64,000 nucleotides of DNA, from NCBI RefSeq assembly GCF_027579695.1, contig NC_083570.1:3999001-4063000 (forward strand). The letters run 5' to 3'. Under the pieces are notes generated by a model. That model was given only the letters and a program-made list of their open reading frames with translations, was not told where the DNA came from and did not search any database. This stretch comes from Neoarius graeffei. Taxonomy: Eukaryota; Chordata; Actinopteri; Siluriformes; Ariidae. Of this stretch, positions 20,991 through 32,706 are shown piece after piece (position 1 is the first letter of the stretch; the number at the start of each line of letters is the position of its first letter). Both the position numbers and the translations under genes were made by a program.

Positions 20991-21579
20991 CGAGGGGAAG
21001 TCAAAAAGTTTTAAGACAAGCTGAAAAAAAATCTTTGTTCATGAAAATAAAGTTATTTCTCGACATATCCTCCATTTAAGTCTAAACCCTTCTGCAAGTG
21101 GTGTTTCCATCAGAGAATTCCTTCTTTGTAGAATTCTGGGGGATGTTTTTCACAGGCGGCACGGTGGTGTAGTGGTTAGCACTATCGCCTCACAGCAAGA
21201 AGGTCTGGGTTCGAGCCCCATGGCCGGCGAGGGCCTTTCTGTGTGGAGTTTGCATGTTCTCCCCGTGTCCGCGTGGGTTTCCTCCGGGTGCTCCGGTTTC
21301 CCCCACAGTCCAAAGACATGCAGGTTAGGTTAACTGGTGACTCTAAATTGACCGTAGGCGTGAATGTGAGTGTGAATGGTTGTCTATGTGTAGGCCCTGT
21401 GATGACCTGGCGACTTGTCCAGGGTGTACCCCACCTTTCGCCCGTAGTCAGCTGGGATAGGCTCCAGCTTGCCTGCGACCCTGTAGAACAGGATAAAGTG
21501 GCTAGAGATAATGAGATGAGATGTTTTTCACACCTTTTGAAATTATAACATCTGTCTGAGAACTTTCGACTTGCCCTCA
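20991..21579. mobile_element. mariner-type non-autonomous element containing a SINE
   Basis: Inverted ends: CGAGGGGAAGTCAAAAAGTT at the left and, on the other strand at the right, TGAGGGCAAGTCGAAAGTTC. TA flanks both sides (20989-20990, 21580-21581). Without the SINE only about 220 bases remain, too few for a transposase. Confidence 0.75.
21155..21519 (+). repeat. tRNA-derived SINE, full length
   Basis: A box TGGTGTAGTGG and B box GGGTTCGAGCC are visible, with the GAGAT tail at 21508-21519. A 13-base target duplication GATGTTTTTCACA lies at 21142-21154 and 21520-21532. It sits inside the mariner-type element. Confidence 0.92.
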
Positions 21580-21626
21580 TATTTATGTTTCAGAAACCTG
21601 GTTAGCTGTTCAAACATACGCTCAAC

Positions 21627-21815
21627 GTGTCACAGCTTGCTTTGAGCAGTTTAGCAGTTAAACAGCTTCAGCAGTTGCTTCGTGCAGACTGCAAAAGTTT
21701 TGACATGACGGAGAGCTGGCTGAGAGACAGGCTCATGGGCGGGACTGATGGCGACTGCAGCGAGGCACTCATTGCTTCTGTATATGAGTTATTCTGCAGA
21801 GGGCTGGAGCACTGA
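21627..21815 (+). CDS. unrecognised small ORF, 62 codons (not shown to be a gene)
   Basis: An open frame (also open upstream to 21606, with GTG as first listed codon) encodes an acidic peptide with LRADCKSFDMTESWLRDRLM and ends in FCRGLEH. An AATAAA starts at the stop codon (TGAATAAA, 21813-21820). I recognise no family. The amphipathic pattern and following poly(A)-like signal make a last exon or transposon ORF tail possible, but there is no further support. Confidence 0.2.
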   Translation: MSQLALSSLAVKQLQQLLRADCKSFDMTESWLRDRLMGGTDGDCSEALIASVYELFCRGLEH

Positions 21816-21844
21816 ATAAAACTCACAGATATGAACAGAACATT

Positions 21845-22241
21845 GGCAGCACGGTGGTGTAGTGGTTAGCATGGTCGCCTCAGAGCAGGAAGGTTCTGGG
21901 TTCGAGCCCAGTGGCCGGCGGGGCCCTTTCTGTGTGGAGTTTGCATGTTCTCCCCATGTCTGTGTGGGTTTCCTCTGGGTGTTCCGGTTTCCCCCACAGT
22001 CCAAAGACATGCGGTTAGGTTAATATGGGACGGCCTTGGGCTGAGGTGCCCTTGAGCGAGGCACCGAACTCCCAACTGCTCCCCAGGTGCTGTTAGCATG
22101 GCTGTTCACTGCTCTGGGTATGTGTGTGCGCTCATTGCTCCCATGTGTGTGCATGTGTGTGTTCACTGCTTGAGATGGGTTAAATGCAGAGAGGAAATTT
22201 CACAAGTGTGTGATGAATTAAGCTTCTTTCTTTCTTTCATA
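21845..22241 (+). repeat. tRNA-derived SINE, second subtype
   Basis: The head has A and B boxes (GGTGTAGTGGTTAGC, GGGTTCGAGCC). The tail half differs from the main SINE: it carries GGTTAAATGCAGAG and ends in CTTT repeats. Same subtype as 14236-14592. Target duplication is not clear. Confidence 0.82.
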
Positions 22242-23370
22242 ACACGGTTGAGTTTACTAAGAAAGTGAAGTCAACACACATGCATTAACAGATGATATGG
22301 GCAAGATCTCAGTCAGGTTTCTGATCGCACCACTTTCTCAACATTAGCATGTCTAATATAGTTCTAATCCCATGTCGGATCTCCTACTCTAACATCTATC
22401 ATCACACCAGCATTTAACAAAATACCTTCGTCAAAAGAACCATCTCCAAGGAAAGGTCTAGACTGAGGTTGACCCTCCATTCTTCCTGATAAATTGTCAA
22501 TGAAAGGCTGCACGTAGTATCCCAATCTGCGACTGTTCATGCATTCGTGAGGAGTTTTATTCTGGGACAGACCACTTCCACTCATGGAACACACACATTT
22601 ACACAAAATTACACAAACAGAAGATCAATAACTGAGTGGAGTACTGAAAAATTAACTGATCCTGTGACATTGTAAGATTTATAGCATCCAGTTTTATGCG
22701 CCTTGAGTCAGACTCGTGAACCTCCTACAATGAGAAGCACTCAAAATAGGGTTTACCTTACACACAGATTACAACAGTGACTTCCAATTACTTCTGAGAA
22801 ACATCAGCAATTTTAAACTTATACTTTTAAAACATACCTCCAAACACAATTGGGACAAACGGATGTGTATAAGGAGGAAAAGAAATTCAAGAAATTCAAC
22901 ATTCTTCAAAATATCGATATTTAGAATATACTTACGAACGTATCTTTATATCAGCCTGGTTTGATGAACTGCTGTGCACCAGCCTGTGTATTGTCTGGAT
23001 GATTATATGATTAATAGTTTGACCAGCAGGTTTCTCTACTGAACAAGTGAAGCCTCAAGAAATAAACCATTTCAACGCAATTAGCTGGAAAGCTTCAGTG
23101 TTTCATGAAGCTTCATCTGCCATCTTTGTTTAAAGTTATTCATTTACAGTAAAAATGAATGATTATCTCTAATGGAATTAGAAACCCAGACATTGTAACT
23201 GATACGGTCTCAGATTTGCACATTTCTAACATTTCACACAACTCAATTTGTATGAAAATTTAATGATGTTCAGGTGTAGGGGTGGACTGATGGTGATGTA
23301 AGGGTGGGGCTAACATTTGTACCTTTCCTTAGAACTTCATTTAAAAGAAATTGAACAAAATCCAACAAGG
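22242..23370. other. AT-rich spacer with one orphan ORF
   Basis: Apart from the minus-strand ORF at 22364-22606, nothing is recognised. A short match to the 9350 region (AGCTTCAGTGTTTC.TGAAGCTTCATCTG) at about 23090-23120 suggests it holds remains of the TRIM upstream flank. Confidence 0.4.
22364..22606 (-). CDS. unrecognised 80-aa ORF (possible gene relic)
   Basis: The frame reads from a Met in a Cys-rich start (MCKCVCSMSGSG) to GDPTWD. The middle (RRLGYYVQPFIDNLSGRMEG) has protein-like composition, unlike the AT-rich surroundings. No Kozak, splice or promoter support was found, and no family is recognised. It might be an exon of a lost gene, part of an unlisted mobile element, or chance. 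Confidence 0.25.
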   Translation of the reverse strand: MCKCVCSMSGSGLSQNKTPHECMNSRRLGYYVQPFIDNLSGRMEGQPQSRPFLGDGSFDEGILLNAGVMIDVRVGDPTWD

Positions 23371-23790
23371 TTAATTCTGTAAGGAGGAATTCAACCAAAT
23401 CCGTCCACGTGGTATGTGGAGCTGTTCCTGCTGGAGAAACACAATATTTAGTGTTTACTTTACTTGCTCAGCAACAGCCATATGCCTTTATGACCCATCA
23501 ATAAATAAACTTGATTACTTGATCTGTGTTACATTAGCATGAGGACTAGCTCAGAGGTTTATTTATTCCTGATTCATTTTTTAGTCAGTTTGCTCCCCTG
23601 ACCAAAATACTTTCACTAAAATACTGCTTAAAAATGTATTAACGAACGATCACCTTTACCTTTTTCCAACTTTAAGACAACCTTATGATGCTTTTGTCTT
23701 TATTTCTGTTTCTCTCCACAGCAGCAGAAGTTCAGCAGATGATTTCACCACCACAGCCAGAAAGCAGAGAAGATTTTCTGAAATATCCAT
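23371..23790 (+). pseudogene. finTRIM scrap (end of exon 4, exon 5)
   Basis: The end of exon 4 is visible at about 23383-23411 (EEFNQIRPR-like, then GGTATG donor). A changed intron follows, then an acceptor (CTCCACAG, ending 23721) and an exon-5-like piece resembling that at 5349. The 23497-23900 intron matches 5121-5531. Exons 1-3 and 6 are absent, so it is a relic at the left edge of unit B. Confidence 0.75.
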
Positions 23791-23979
23791 CTGAAAACAC
23801 ACACACACACACAAAAAAAAACAACACAAATTTTCTTCGAGACTGACGTCAGGAAATGAAATTGAGTTAAATGCATCACAACTTATCTTGTATAAACACT
23901 CACTCCAGCGTTACAACGATAATAATGATTCTTTTATAATTTGGTAACAATTCTGTGCAGCACCTCATAAAGCTCAAAT

Positions 23980-24988
23980 TATCTAATTTGCAAGTTTCAG
24001 TTTTCCTACAACACATGAAGTTACATATTGTGGCTCAGGAACACTTCTGAAAACCATCGTCTGTGAAAACAGTTCATCACTGCATCCACAAATCCCAGTT
24101 AAAACCAGATACAAACACCATCCAGAAACACTGCCGCCTTCTCTGGCCCTGAGCTCTTTTACTTTATTGGACTGAGGCAAAGGGGAAAACTCTCCTCTAG
24201 TCTGACAAAGAGAAATTGGAAATTCTTTTTGGAAATCATGGACACCACGTCCTACAGGCTAAAGAGGAGAGGGACCATCCGACTTGTTATCAGTGCATGG
24301 TTTAAAAGCCAGCATCTGTGACGGTATGAGGGGGCATTAGTGCACATGGCATTGGGAGCTTGTACATCTGGAAAGGCATCATTAATGCTGAATGAGATAA
24401 ACACGTTTCAGAGCAACATGCTGCCATTAAGATGACATCTCTTTCAGGGAAGATCTTCCTTCTTTCAGCAGGATGAACTGCAATCTGCACATATTACAGC
24501 TGCATGGCTTCAGAGTAAAGGAGTCGATGCTAAACTGGCCTGCTGCAGTCCAGACCTGTCTCCTACTGAAAACATCTGGCACATTAGGAATTGAAAAACA
24601 TGACAAAAGGAGACCCCGAACTGTTGAGCAAATGAAATTGTATATCAGGGAAGAACGGGACAACATTTCACTTCCAAAACTACAGCACTTGGTCTCCTCA
24701 GTTCCCAAATGTTTACAGAGTGTTGTTAAAAGTAAAGGTGATACAACACAGTGGTAAACATGCTCCTGTTCTTTCTTTAACTTTCTTGAAATATGTTGCT
24801 GGCATTGAATTCAAAATGAGTGTATATTTTTCAAAAAAACAATAAAATTTCACAGTTTCAACATTTGATATGTTGTCTTTGTACTATTTTCAATGAAATA
24901 TAAAGTTTCCAAGATTTGCAAATCATCACATTCTGTTTTTATTTATATTTTACAGTGTCCAAACTTTTTAGAAACAGGGTTATACATA
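23980..24988 (+). mobile_element. Tc1/mariner-superfamily transposon remnant
   Basis: A decayed transposase can be read in pieces: an FQQDE motif, then AWLQSKGVDAKLACCSPDL and SPTENIWH (about 24465-24590). This is the D...E part of a Tc1/mariner DDE domain. RRPRTVEQMKLYIREE and a final TTQW tail follow near 24757. Internal stops and frame changes are frequent. The 3' end reads TTACAGTGTCCAAACTTTTT..., resembling a terminal repeat. Related pieces lie at 7181-7681 and, inverted, 45690-46430. Confidence 0.72.
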
Positions 24989-26002
24989 ATACCATCACCT
25001 TGCGTGAGTCTGACTCTCATTCGGCTGATGTGAGCACTTGATAATATTCTGATCCTCTTAGAGATTATCTGATAAATGTCAGGAAGGTTGTATTGTAGTT
25101 AGTGAACTGTTATTTAATTCAGCCGAGTTCAGAAAGAGTTCTGTACTAGAGCTGATTAAAATGCTGCAAATATATATTTTAAATATTGTATATTCATTTT
25201 TAATACAACTAATCAATTAATGAAAAATAGTTGACAGATGAATTGAATATCAGAATAATCAGTAGTTGCAGCTCTACATTTTACTAAAATGGATTTGATT
25301 GGAAGTTTTAAATATAATTAAAGCACAGAAACAAGAATAATTGACTTGATATCCAGTGAAAAGGAAAAAAAAACATGTTTTGTATCTTTAAGATTTATAA
25401 AGAGCTCATTGTAATGATAGAAATGAAAATGCAGTCAATAAACGTTTGGAGATTTGTTTGTGCTTTATAGTGTTTTATAAACTCAGTTAAAGACTTTACT
25501 CCACTTCTGCTACTAATTTTCTCCTCATACACATTCACACTCATGGAAAACAACTTAAATAAAAATAATTAACACAAGATTCAGTTCATTCAGATTTATG
25601 AACTATATTATCTTTAGCAATAACTCCCAATACTAGTGACAGAGAGACTGTAAAATGTTCACCATGTAAAGCTACTGCACTCCATCAGACATCACCATTC
25701 TACTCACACAGGCTAACCGGTTAGCATTAGGCACCAACAAGCTTTAAACATCACTAATGTACCGAATACACACAAACATTCGACGCTACAGTGATTTTAA
25801 CAGCACAGACTCACTAAAAGCTGCCAAAATTTACACAAAACCACCAAAAAATCTCCATTTTTAAAGCGTTTAAAGACAGAAAATGGCATTTAGGCATTTC
25901 CACTACTGCTCATTTGTGCCCTCTGCTGGTGAAACTACTGTTCACACAATTCTCATCTCTGTCTTTTATTTCCTGAAATCTTCCATCATAAACTCTCTGA
26001 CA
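24989..26002. other. unit flank, inverted copy at 44583-45690
   Basis: No gene is recognised. Nearly the whole stretch recurs on the opposite strand at 44640-45690, making it one arm of a large inverted repeat. Copy A lacks it, because a SINE/MITE occupies that place. Confidence 0.7.
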
Positions 26003-26337
26003 GGTTTACAGAGCTCTCAGTGGATCTGCACCCTCATGTATTTCAGAAACCCTCACACACTCTGTTCCAAATCAGGGTTTTAGGTCATTAAGTGGTTTGT
26101 TTATCTTCGTTTGTGTGGAAAACTTGTGTAAAAAAGAGATTTGTAGTATCAGTAGTAATATTACTTCATTAAGTATTGTAGATACAAACTGCAAAATAAC
26201 ACACATCTTATTTGTAGCCGTTTTAGAAATAAATGAATGGTAATTTTGGCTTGACAGATATCAGCTATTATTATTTATTAGATATTAATTTCATTAAATA
26301 TCAGAGAGTCATTACACTAATGAATCTTGTGATTGCA

Positions 26338-26692
26338 GGGCGGCACGGTGGTGTAGTGGTTAGCGCTGTCACCTCACAGCAAGAAGGTCCGGGTTCGAGC
26401 CCCGTGGCCAGCGAGGGCCTTTCTGTGTGGAGTTTGCATGGTCTCCCCGTGTCCGCATGGATTTCCTCCGGGTGCTCCGGTTTCCCCCACAGTCCAAAGA
26501 CATGCAGGTTAGGTTAACTGGTGACTCTAAATTGACCGTAGGTGTGAATGTGAGTGTGAATGGTTGTTTGTGTGTCAGCCCTGTGATGGCCTGGCGACTT
26601 GTCCTGGGTAAACCCCGCCTCCCACCCATAGTCAGCTGGGATAGGCTCCAGCTTACCCACGACCCTGCACAGGATAAGCGGTTATGGATGGG
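26338..26692 (+). repeat. tRNA-derived SINE, full length, upstream of TRIM B
   Basis: It has an intact A box (TGGTGTAGTGG) and B box (GGGTTCGAGCC). It is the complete form of the insertion that is head-shortened at 9042 in copy A. It lies 285 bases before the TRIM B start codon. Confidence 0.9.
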
Positions 26693-26977
26693 CTTCAGTG
26701 TTTCCTGAAGCTTCATCTGGTCATTATTATCTGTGTGTATTTCATGAAATTAATCCTAATCAGTGCGGCTACATGGGTTATATTTCTGCACTGAAGAGAT
26801 ATGAAATGGTTAATAGAGGAGTGTTCATGACCTCTTTGTGTTTGTGCTCCTCCTCTCTGTATCACTCTGTCTCTCTCTCTCTCTCTCTCTCCCCTTTGTC
26901 TCACACACACAGAATAAGGAAGTCACTCCTTTCAGACAAAACAAAACTGATCTCTCTCTCAGTGCGATTTTAGGAAA

Positions 26978-29736
26978 ATGGCTGAGGCCAGCATTTCAGT
27001 AGCTCAGGACCAGTTCATGTGTCCAGTGTGTCTGGATCTCCTGAAGGATGCGGTGACTATCCCCTGTGGTCACAGTTTCTGTAAGGTGTGTATTAATGGC
27101 TGCTGGGATCAGGAGGATCAGAAGGGCGTCTACAGCTGTCCTCAGTGCAGAGACACTTTCACTACAAGGCCTGTTCTATGCAGAAACAACATGCTGGATG
27201 AAGTGGTGGAGAAACTGAAGAAGACTGAAGTCCAAGCTGCTTCTCCTGCTCACTGTTACGCTGGACCTGGAGATGTGGAGTGTGATTTCTGCACCGGGAG
27301 AAAACACAAAGCCATCAAGTCCTGTCTGTTGTGTTTGGTTTCATTTTGTGAAACTCATCTGAAAACTCATCTTGAAGACTCTACTTTGCAAACACACACA
27401 TTAATTGAAGCCTCAGCAAAACTCCAAGAGAAGATCTGCTCTGAACATAACAAGCTGATTGAGATCTACTGTCGTACTGATCAAACCTGCATCTGTTATT
27501 TGTGTACGATGGATCGTCACAAAGGTCACGACACCATCACAGCCACAGCAGAAAGAGCTGAGAAACAGGTGAGAACTAGAAATCTTTCCAGAATTAAATC
27601 ATCTTAATTATAGTTTCCCATCTAGAAACAGGTGCTTTAGTCAGTGATATGATTTGAACTTTAATTTCAATGTGTGTCTCAATCAGAAGGATTCTGTAAA
27701 AGCTGATTAAAATTGTCTGTGTTCTGGTGAACAGAGTGTTAAATTTATCTTCAGTGATGGTCGTAATCTGGTCAGACCAGTTAATGAACATTTCAGCCAA
27801 CGCCTGTGACAGGGCGAGGCAGGTGAAAACACAAACACTTTTTTTTTTTTTACTTTTTATGATCCTTTATTTTTTACAAAAGTCGCATTACATAAAATTA
27901 ATGTGAATTAATAAAGAAATATTTAATAAAGCATTTTAAATAAATTAGGCTAAATATAACAGTGCACAGTGTGAGTTAAGTTATTGCAGTGATTCTGCAA
28001 TGCAGGTTTTGTGTAAAACAAAGTTCTTCTTCCACTACTGAGCACAGAGCCTCCTCACAACACCACACTGTCTTAAACATTTCCATATCACCCATACTCT
28101 TAAAAAAAATAAAATCAATCAAAACTCTGGATTTCGTTAGTCTGGACAGAATTCTCTCAGGGTCACAGTCTGTGTTTTGTGCCATTTTGTTTTTTCTACT
28201 TCAGTAGATTGCCATTTTGGCCTGGCCAAGGATAACAGTAACCAGCTGACACATGGATTTGTTTCTCCTGACATATTTAAAACCAAAAATAAAAAGCTGA
28301 AAGGTAAAATTCATATCAAATTATCTTAAAATGTTCCACAACAAATAAAAGTGAATGCAACCCGAAGCAATTGTTTCTCTCGGCGAACAATATTTCACAC
28401 ACACACACACACACACAATATTTTGGTCAAACAAACATAAACAAAGCTGTTATAATGAGCTCCACTCTTCTCGGAAGGCTTTTCACTAGACTTTGGGGAA
28501 TGGCTGTGGGGTTGGTGTTCATTCAGCTACAGTGGTGCTTGAAAGTTTGTGAACCCTTTAGAATTCTCTATATTTCTGCATAAATATGACCTTAAACAAC
28601 ATCAGATTTTTATACAAGTCCTTACAGTAGATAAAGAGAACCCAGTTAAACAAATGAGACAAAAATATTATACTTGGTCATTTATTTATTGAGGAAAATG
28701 ATCCAATATTACATATCTGTGAGTGGCAAAAGTATGTGACCCTTTGCTTTCAGTATCTGGTGTGACCCCCTTGTGCAGCAATAACTGCAACTAAACGTTT
28801 GCGGTAACTGTTGATCAGTCCTGCACACCGGCTTGGAGGAATTTTAGCCCGTTCCTCCATACAGAACAGCTTCAACTCTGGGATGTTGGTGGGTTTCCTC
28901 ACATGGACTGCTCGCTTCGGGTCCTTCTACAACATTTCGATTGGATTCAGTGCTGCTCTTACCCCTTGCGGAGGGTGATCAGGGCTTGGTACTGACTTTC
29001 TTGGGTGGCAGCAAGGGCATAGGTGACATTCTTGAGTGGGGAGGAATCCACTGGTGGTTAACTTCAGTCTTCCTGGCTTTCAGCAACACTGTCATATGTC
29101 TCTGAGGTGGGTGGAATACTGAAGTGCAGACAGGCAGGAAATGGTGTTGAACACAGTCTCTTTTATTTGTCAGTTTGGCTTTTCAGCTTTAACATTATGT
29201 CTTGTCACACATATACACATGTTCTCCAGTCAGGAGACAACCATCTCTTTGCTCTCCCCCTCTTTCTCATGACTCTGTCATTCCTGCAAAACAGACACCC
29301 ACACATCAGTTACCAACAGGTGAGATCACTTTGCCACTCACCTTCCCTGGCCCCGCCCTCTATTCACTAACTGGTGCTTGACCACACCCACACTGCCAAA
29401 AACAACAAAAAACACACACAGAGTACATAACATTCACAGCTGTAAGAAACATGAATGTACTTTGAACTGACATTAATATGGAACCAGTTCGCTCGTACTG
29501 TATAAAAAGCTGAATGTATTTTATTTGTCCTCAGAGTGAGTTAAAGGAGGAGCAGATGAAATCCCAGCAGAGAATCCAGGAGAAGCAGAAGAAGGTGCAG
29601 GAGCTGAAACAGGCTGTGAACACTATAAAGGTGAGCAGTGAGCAGAGACAGAGCTGCTCCTAGAAACACACACAACATGGACAACGAGTCATTTACAGTC
29701 CCAGTAAGAGAGGGAATGATAGATGAGCTTTAAATC

Positions 29737-29778
<42 letters not shown>

Positions 29779-30587
29779 TAACAGCTCAGTGCACAGACAG
29801 CAGTGGAGGACAGTGAGAGGATCTTTACTGAGCTGATCAGCTCCATGGAGAAAAAGCGCTGGGAGGTGACGGAGCTGATCAGAGATCAGGAGAAGGCTGA
29901 ACTGAGTCGAGCTGAACGACTCCTGGAGCAACTGGAGCAGGAGATTGCTGATCTTCAGAGGAGAGTCACTGAGCTGGAGCAGCTTTCACACACACACGAT
30001 CACATCCATTTCCTCCAGGTAACACTCACTGTCTGATCTACAGAGCCAGCTGTTCCTCACACACTCTCTAAAACACCTCTCATTAAGGGAACAATAAATG
30101 TCCCTGTCTGACATCACAAGTGGGTTTTACATTTCATTTGCTTTCTGTAGGTTTTAGCTTCTGGACGTCGCTCTCCTCAATTTCACAGACCATCATTTTG
30201 CACATCCAGCGTCACTGTCCGTCAACATCTCTCATTTGATGGAGTGAGGAATTCTCTCTCAGATCTGAAAAAGAGACTCGAGGAATTCTGTGAGGAGGAA
30301 TTCAACAAAATCCCTCCACATGGTAAGAGGAGCTGTTCCTGCTGGAGAAACACAGTGATGTGTTATTTCTTAGCGATGCTCCTGCTTTCTTTTCTGCAGA
30401 CACTTTATTCACCCGACACTTTGAACTAAAACACTGATTTAAAATGAATAAACTGACTGGATCACTTTCAACTCTTTCCATCTTTTACACAAACTCATGT
30501 TTCTATTTTTCTCTCCACAGCTGCAGCAGTTCAGATCATTTCAGGACCAGAACCACAGAGCAGAGAAGAGTTTCTGAAATGTACATC

Positions 30588-30645
<58 letters not shown>

Positions 30646-31271
30646 CACATAAATATACTGTGTGAATTAAACCCAACATGTTCACATTGTTCAGTTTGTT
30701 TTTCTCTTTTATTTTAGATTTCTGTTATCTGACTCTGGATCCCAACACGGCACATCGTCGCCTCATTCTGTCTGAGAAGAACAGAGCGGTGAGAGGCAGT
30801 GAGAGAGAGCAGCGTTACTCTGATCATCCAGAGAGATTTGATTCCTGGGAGCAGGTGTTGTGTAAGGAGAGTGTGTGTGGACGCTGTTACTGGGAGGTGG
30901 AGTGGAGCGGTGCTGGTGGTGTGGACATATCAGTCTCATATAAAGACATCAGCAGGAAAGGACGGGGTGATGAGTGTAGGTTTGGAGGCAACAATCAGTC
31001 CTGGAGTCTGCGGTGTTCTTCTTCTTTCTCTTTCTGGCACAACAACATTAAGACTGATCTCAGAGTTCCATCACCCTCCAGAATAGGAGTGTATGTGGAT
31101 CACAGTGCAGGAACTCTGTCCTTCTACAGCGTCTCTGATGCAATGAGGCTCCTCCACAGAGTCCACACCACATTCACTCAGACTCTATTCACTGGGTTTG
31201 GGTTCGGCAAAGTTTCTGGGTTTGCGTTCTACTGGCATTATGGTTCTGCTGTGAGGTTGTGTGATCCATAG
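26978..31271 (+). CDS. finTRIM/TRIM25-like E3 ubiquitin ligase, copy B
   Basis: Exons: 26978-27568, 29535-29630, 29785-30018, 30151-30322, 30521-30580 and 30718-31271. Sizes of the middle four (96, 234, 172, 60) equal copy A, and the phases fit, giving 568 residues. RING (CPVC, CGHSFCKVC, CPQC), two B-boxes, coiled coil and PRY-SPRY are in the same order as in A. Differences: three residues fewer before the RING, a short serine stretch in SPRY, and a different end (RLCDP). An acceptor-like TTTTAG just before the start suggests a 5' UTR exon. Predicted role as in A: ubiquitin ligase with B30.2 target recognition; no substrate can be inferred. Intron 1 carries the same LINE, Tc1 and LTR pieces as A; intron 5 has a long AC repeat. 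No disabling change was seen. Confidence 0.88.
27576..28390 (-). mobile_element. Tx1-like LINE tail in TRIM B intron 1
   Basis: Same insertion as 10230-11300 but shorter: the zinc-motif part (CPFC) is missing. The C-terminal tail remains open for 69 codons (27976-28185, ILSRLTKSRVLIDFIFFKS). It is dead. Confidence 0.6.
28531..28950 (-). mobile_element. Tc1-like fragment in TRIM B intron 1
   Basis: Counterpart of 11402-11820, with the same end (CAGTGGTGCTTGAAAG) and the same junction with a Gmr1-type gag stub. It therefore predates the A/B duplication. Confidence 0.8.
28951..29398 (-). mobile_element. Gmr1-type LTR and gag stub in TRIM B intron 1
   Basis: Minus strand: LTR at about 29090-29398, primer-site region, then a short gag start. 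Counterpart of 11821-12272 and of the left end of the fossil at 55791. Broken. Confidence 0.75.
30589..30643 (+). repeat. AC microsatellite in TRIM B intron 5
   Basis: More than twenty AC units lie between exons 5 and 6. Copy A has only a few units at the same place (13441-13453), and copy C has a GT run of about eighteen units on the other strand (about 54558-54596). It is a length-variable marker for the three paralogues. Confidence 0.95.
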
Positions 31272-31844
31272 TAAAAAAAAAAAAAAAGTGTGGAGTGTTT
31301 TCTGTAAAATTCCTGCATGTTGTTGTTCAGTCGTCTGTTTCACTAGAACACAATCCAGCTGCACAAAACACTCATTTTAATATTTAAGTTAAAACATGTA
31401 TAATGTAAATGTATAATAATTAAAGTAGACTGCCTTTCAGATTTTTCGAATTTAGGCCATAAAAAGAATTTTCCCTGATACCCAATTATTTTAGTGGACC
31501 GAAAGCTACTGAATTCGAGACTCAGACTTCAAATTTTATTACTTTTTTTTCCTAAAAGAACAATTAATGAATTTAGAGCCACGTGGCCCTAAATTCTCCG
31601 CCATTTTTTCTTGCCTCACTGTGACCTTATCCAACATGCTAGGTCGTGCATGAGGTGGTGGGGTTTCCCTGTTGTGGGATACAAATTTGGAACCTGAGAG
31701 AACAATGGAGGATGCGAGGGTGCGCATGAAATATGGAAGACCGACTACAGTAACAGAAAGTGGGAAGAAAAGACTCTGTAGTGTGAAGGAAAGGAAACGC
31801 AGGACCAAAATAATAACAGCAAACACAAAAATCAAAAAGATGAA
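31272..31844. other. duplicated 3' flank of TRIM B, no gene seen
   Basis: A poly(A)-like run follows the TRIM B stop at once (31273-31287). The rest matches 14593-15011. No gene is recognised. Confidence 0.6.
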
Positions 31845-32098
31845 TGTAACGGCTTCGCTGATATAGTGGACAGTGGACACTGAAACAGGCAGGCGGGATC
31901 AATGTCACTTTAGTTTTTATTTTTTAAACTGTCACTTAACACAAAACACGCTTTTCAGCAATTTCAAAATAAACTGTGTGCCACTGCCCCGACATGATTT
32001 CAGCCAGGGGAAGAGATTTACACTGTGCACACACACAGCACCTTCACCGGGCTCGTGCTCCACTCACCAACCGGCACTTGACCACGCCCCCCACCACA
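31845..32098 (-). mobile_element. solo LTR of a Gmr1-type element
   Basis: Counterpart of 15012-15270, at the same place after the TRIM gene, with a similar 5-base flank (ATGAA on the left). Fossil. Confidence 0.75.
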
Positions 32099-32332
32099 GT
32101 GGAAAAGAACCATATACTGTCTTGCTCAACGAAATAAACTGTGCAGTATGATAGTGAATTGAGAGGTTGTTCACCAGAAGTTGTGCAATATACAGTAGGT
32201 GTATAGTTTAATTACACACATTTTCACTCAGTGGTCTTCACCATCGCAATGATAAAAAAAGAACCTTCTATGTAAACTATCTAATGCACAGGAATAATAT
32301 TTACATTGTGAAATCAATACATACTTTTCATT

Positions 32333-32706
32333 ATCTCATCTCATTATCTCTAGCCGCTTTATCCTGTTCTACAGGGTCGCAGGCAAGCTGGAGCCTATCC
32401 CAGCTGACTACGGGCGAAAGGCGGGGTACACCCTGGACAAGTCGCCAGGTCATCACAGGGCTGACACATAGACACAGACAACCATTCACACTCACATTCA
32501 CACCTACGCTCAATTTAGAGTCACCAGTTAACCTAACCTGCATGTCTTTGGACTGTGGGGGAAACCGGAGCACCCGGAGGAAACCCACGTGGACACGGGG
32601 AGAACATGCAAACTCCGCACAGAAAGGCCCTCGCCGGCCACGGGGCTCGAACCCGGACCTTCTTGCTGTCAGGCGACAGCGCTAACCACTGCACGACCGT
32701 GCCGCC
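32333..32706 (-). repeat. tRNA-derived SINE, full length, private to unit B
   Basis: Head and tail are complete on the minus strand. It replaces about 285 bases present in copy A (about 15508-15792), with no clear target duplication, so its arrival was linked to a deletion. Confidence 0.85.

Noticed and set aside
21155-21225. tRNA gene at a SINE head
   Set aside because: A and B boxes are present, but the sequence cannot fold as a tRNA acceptor stem and is followed by the SINE body in all copies.
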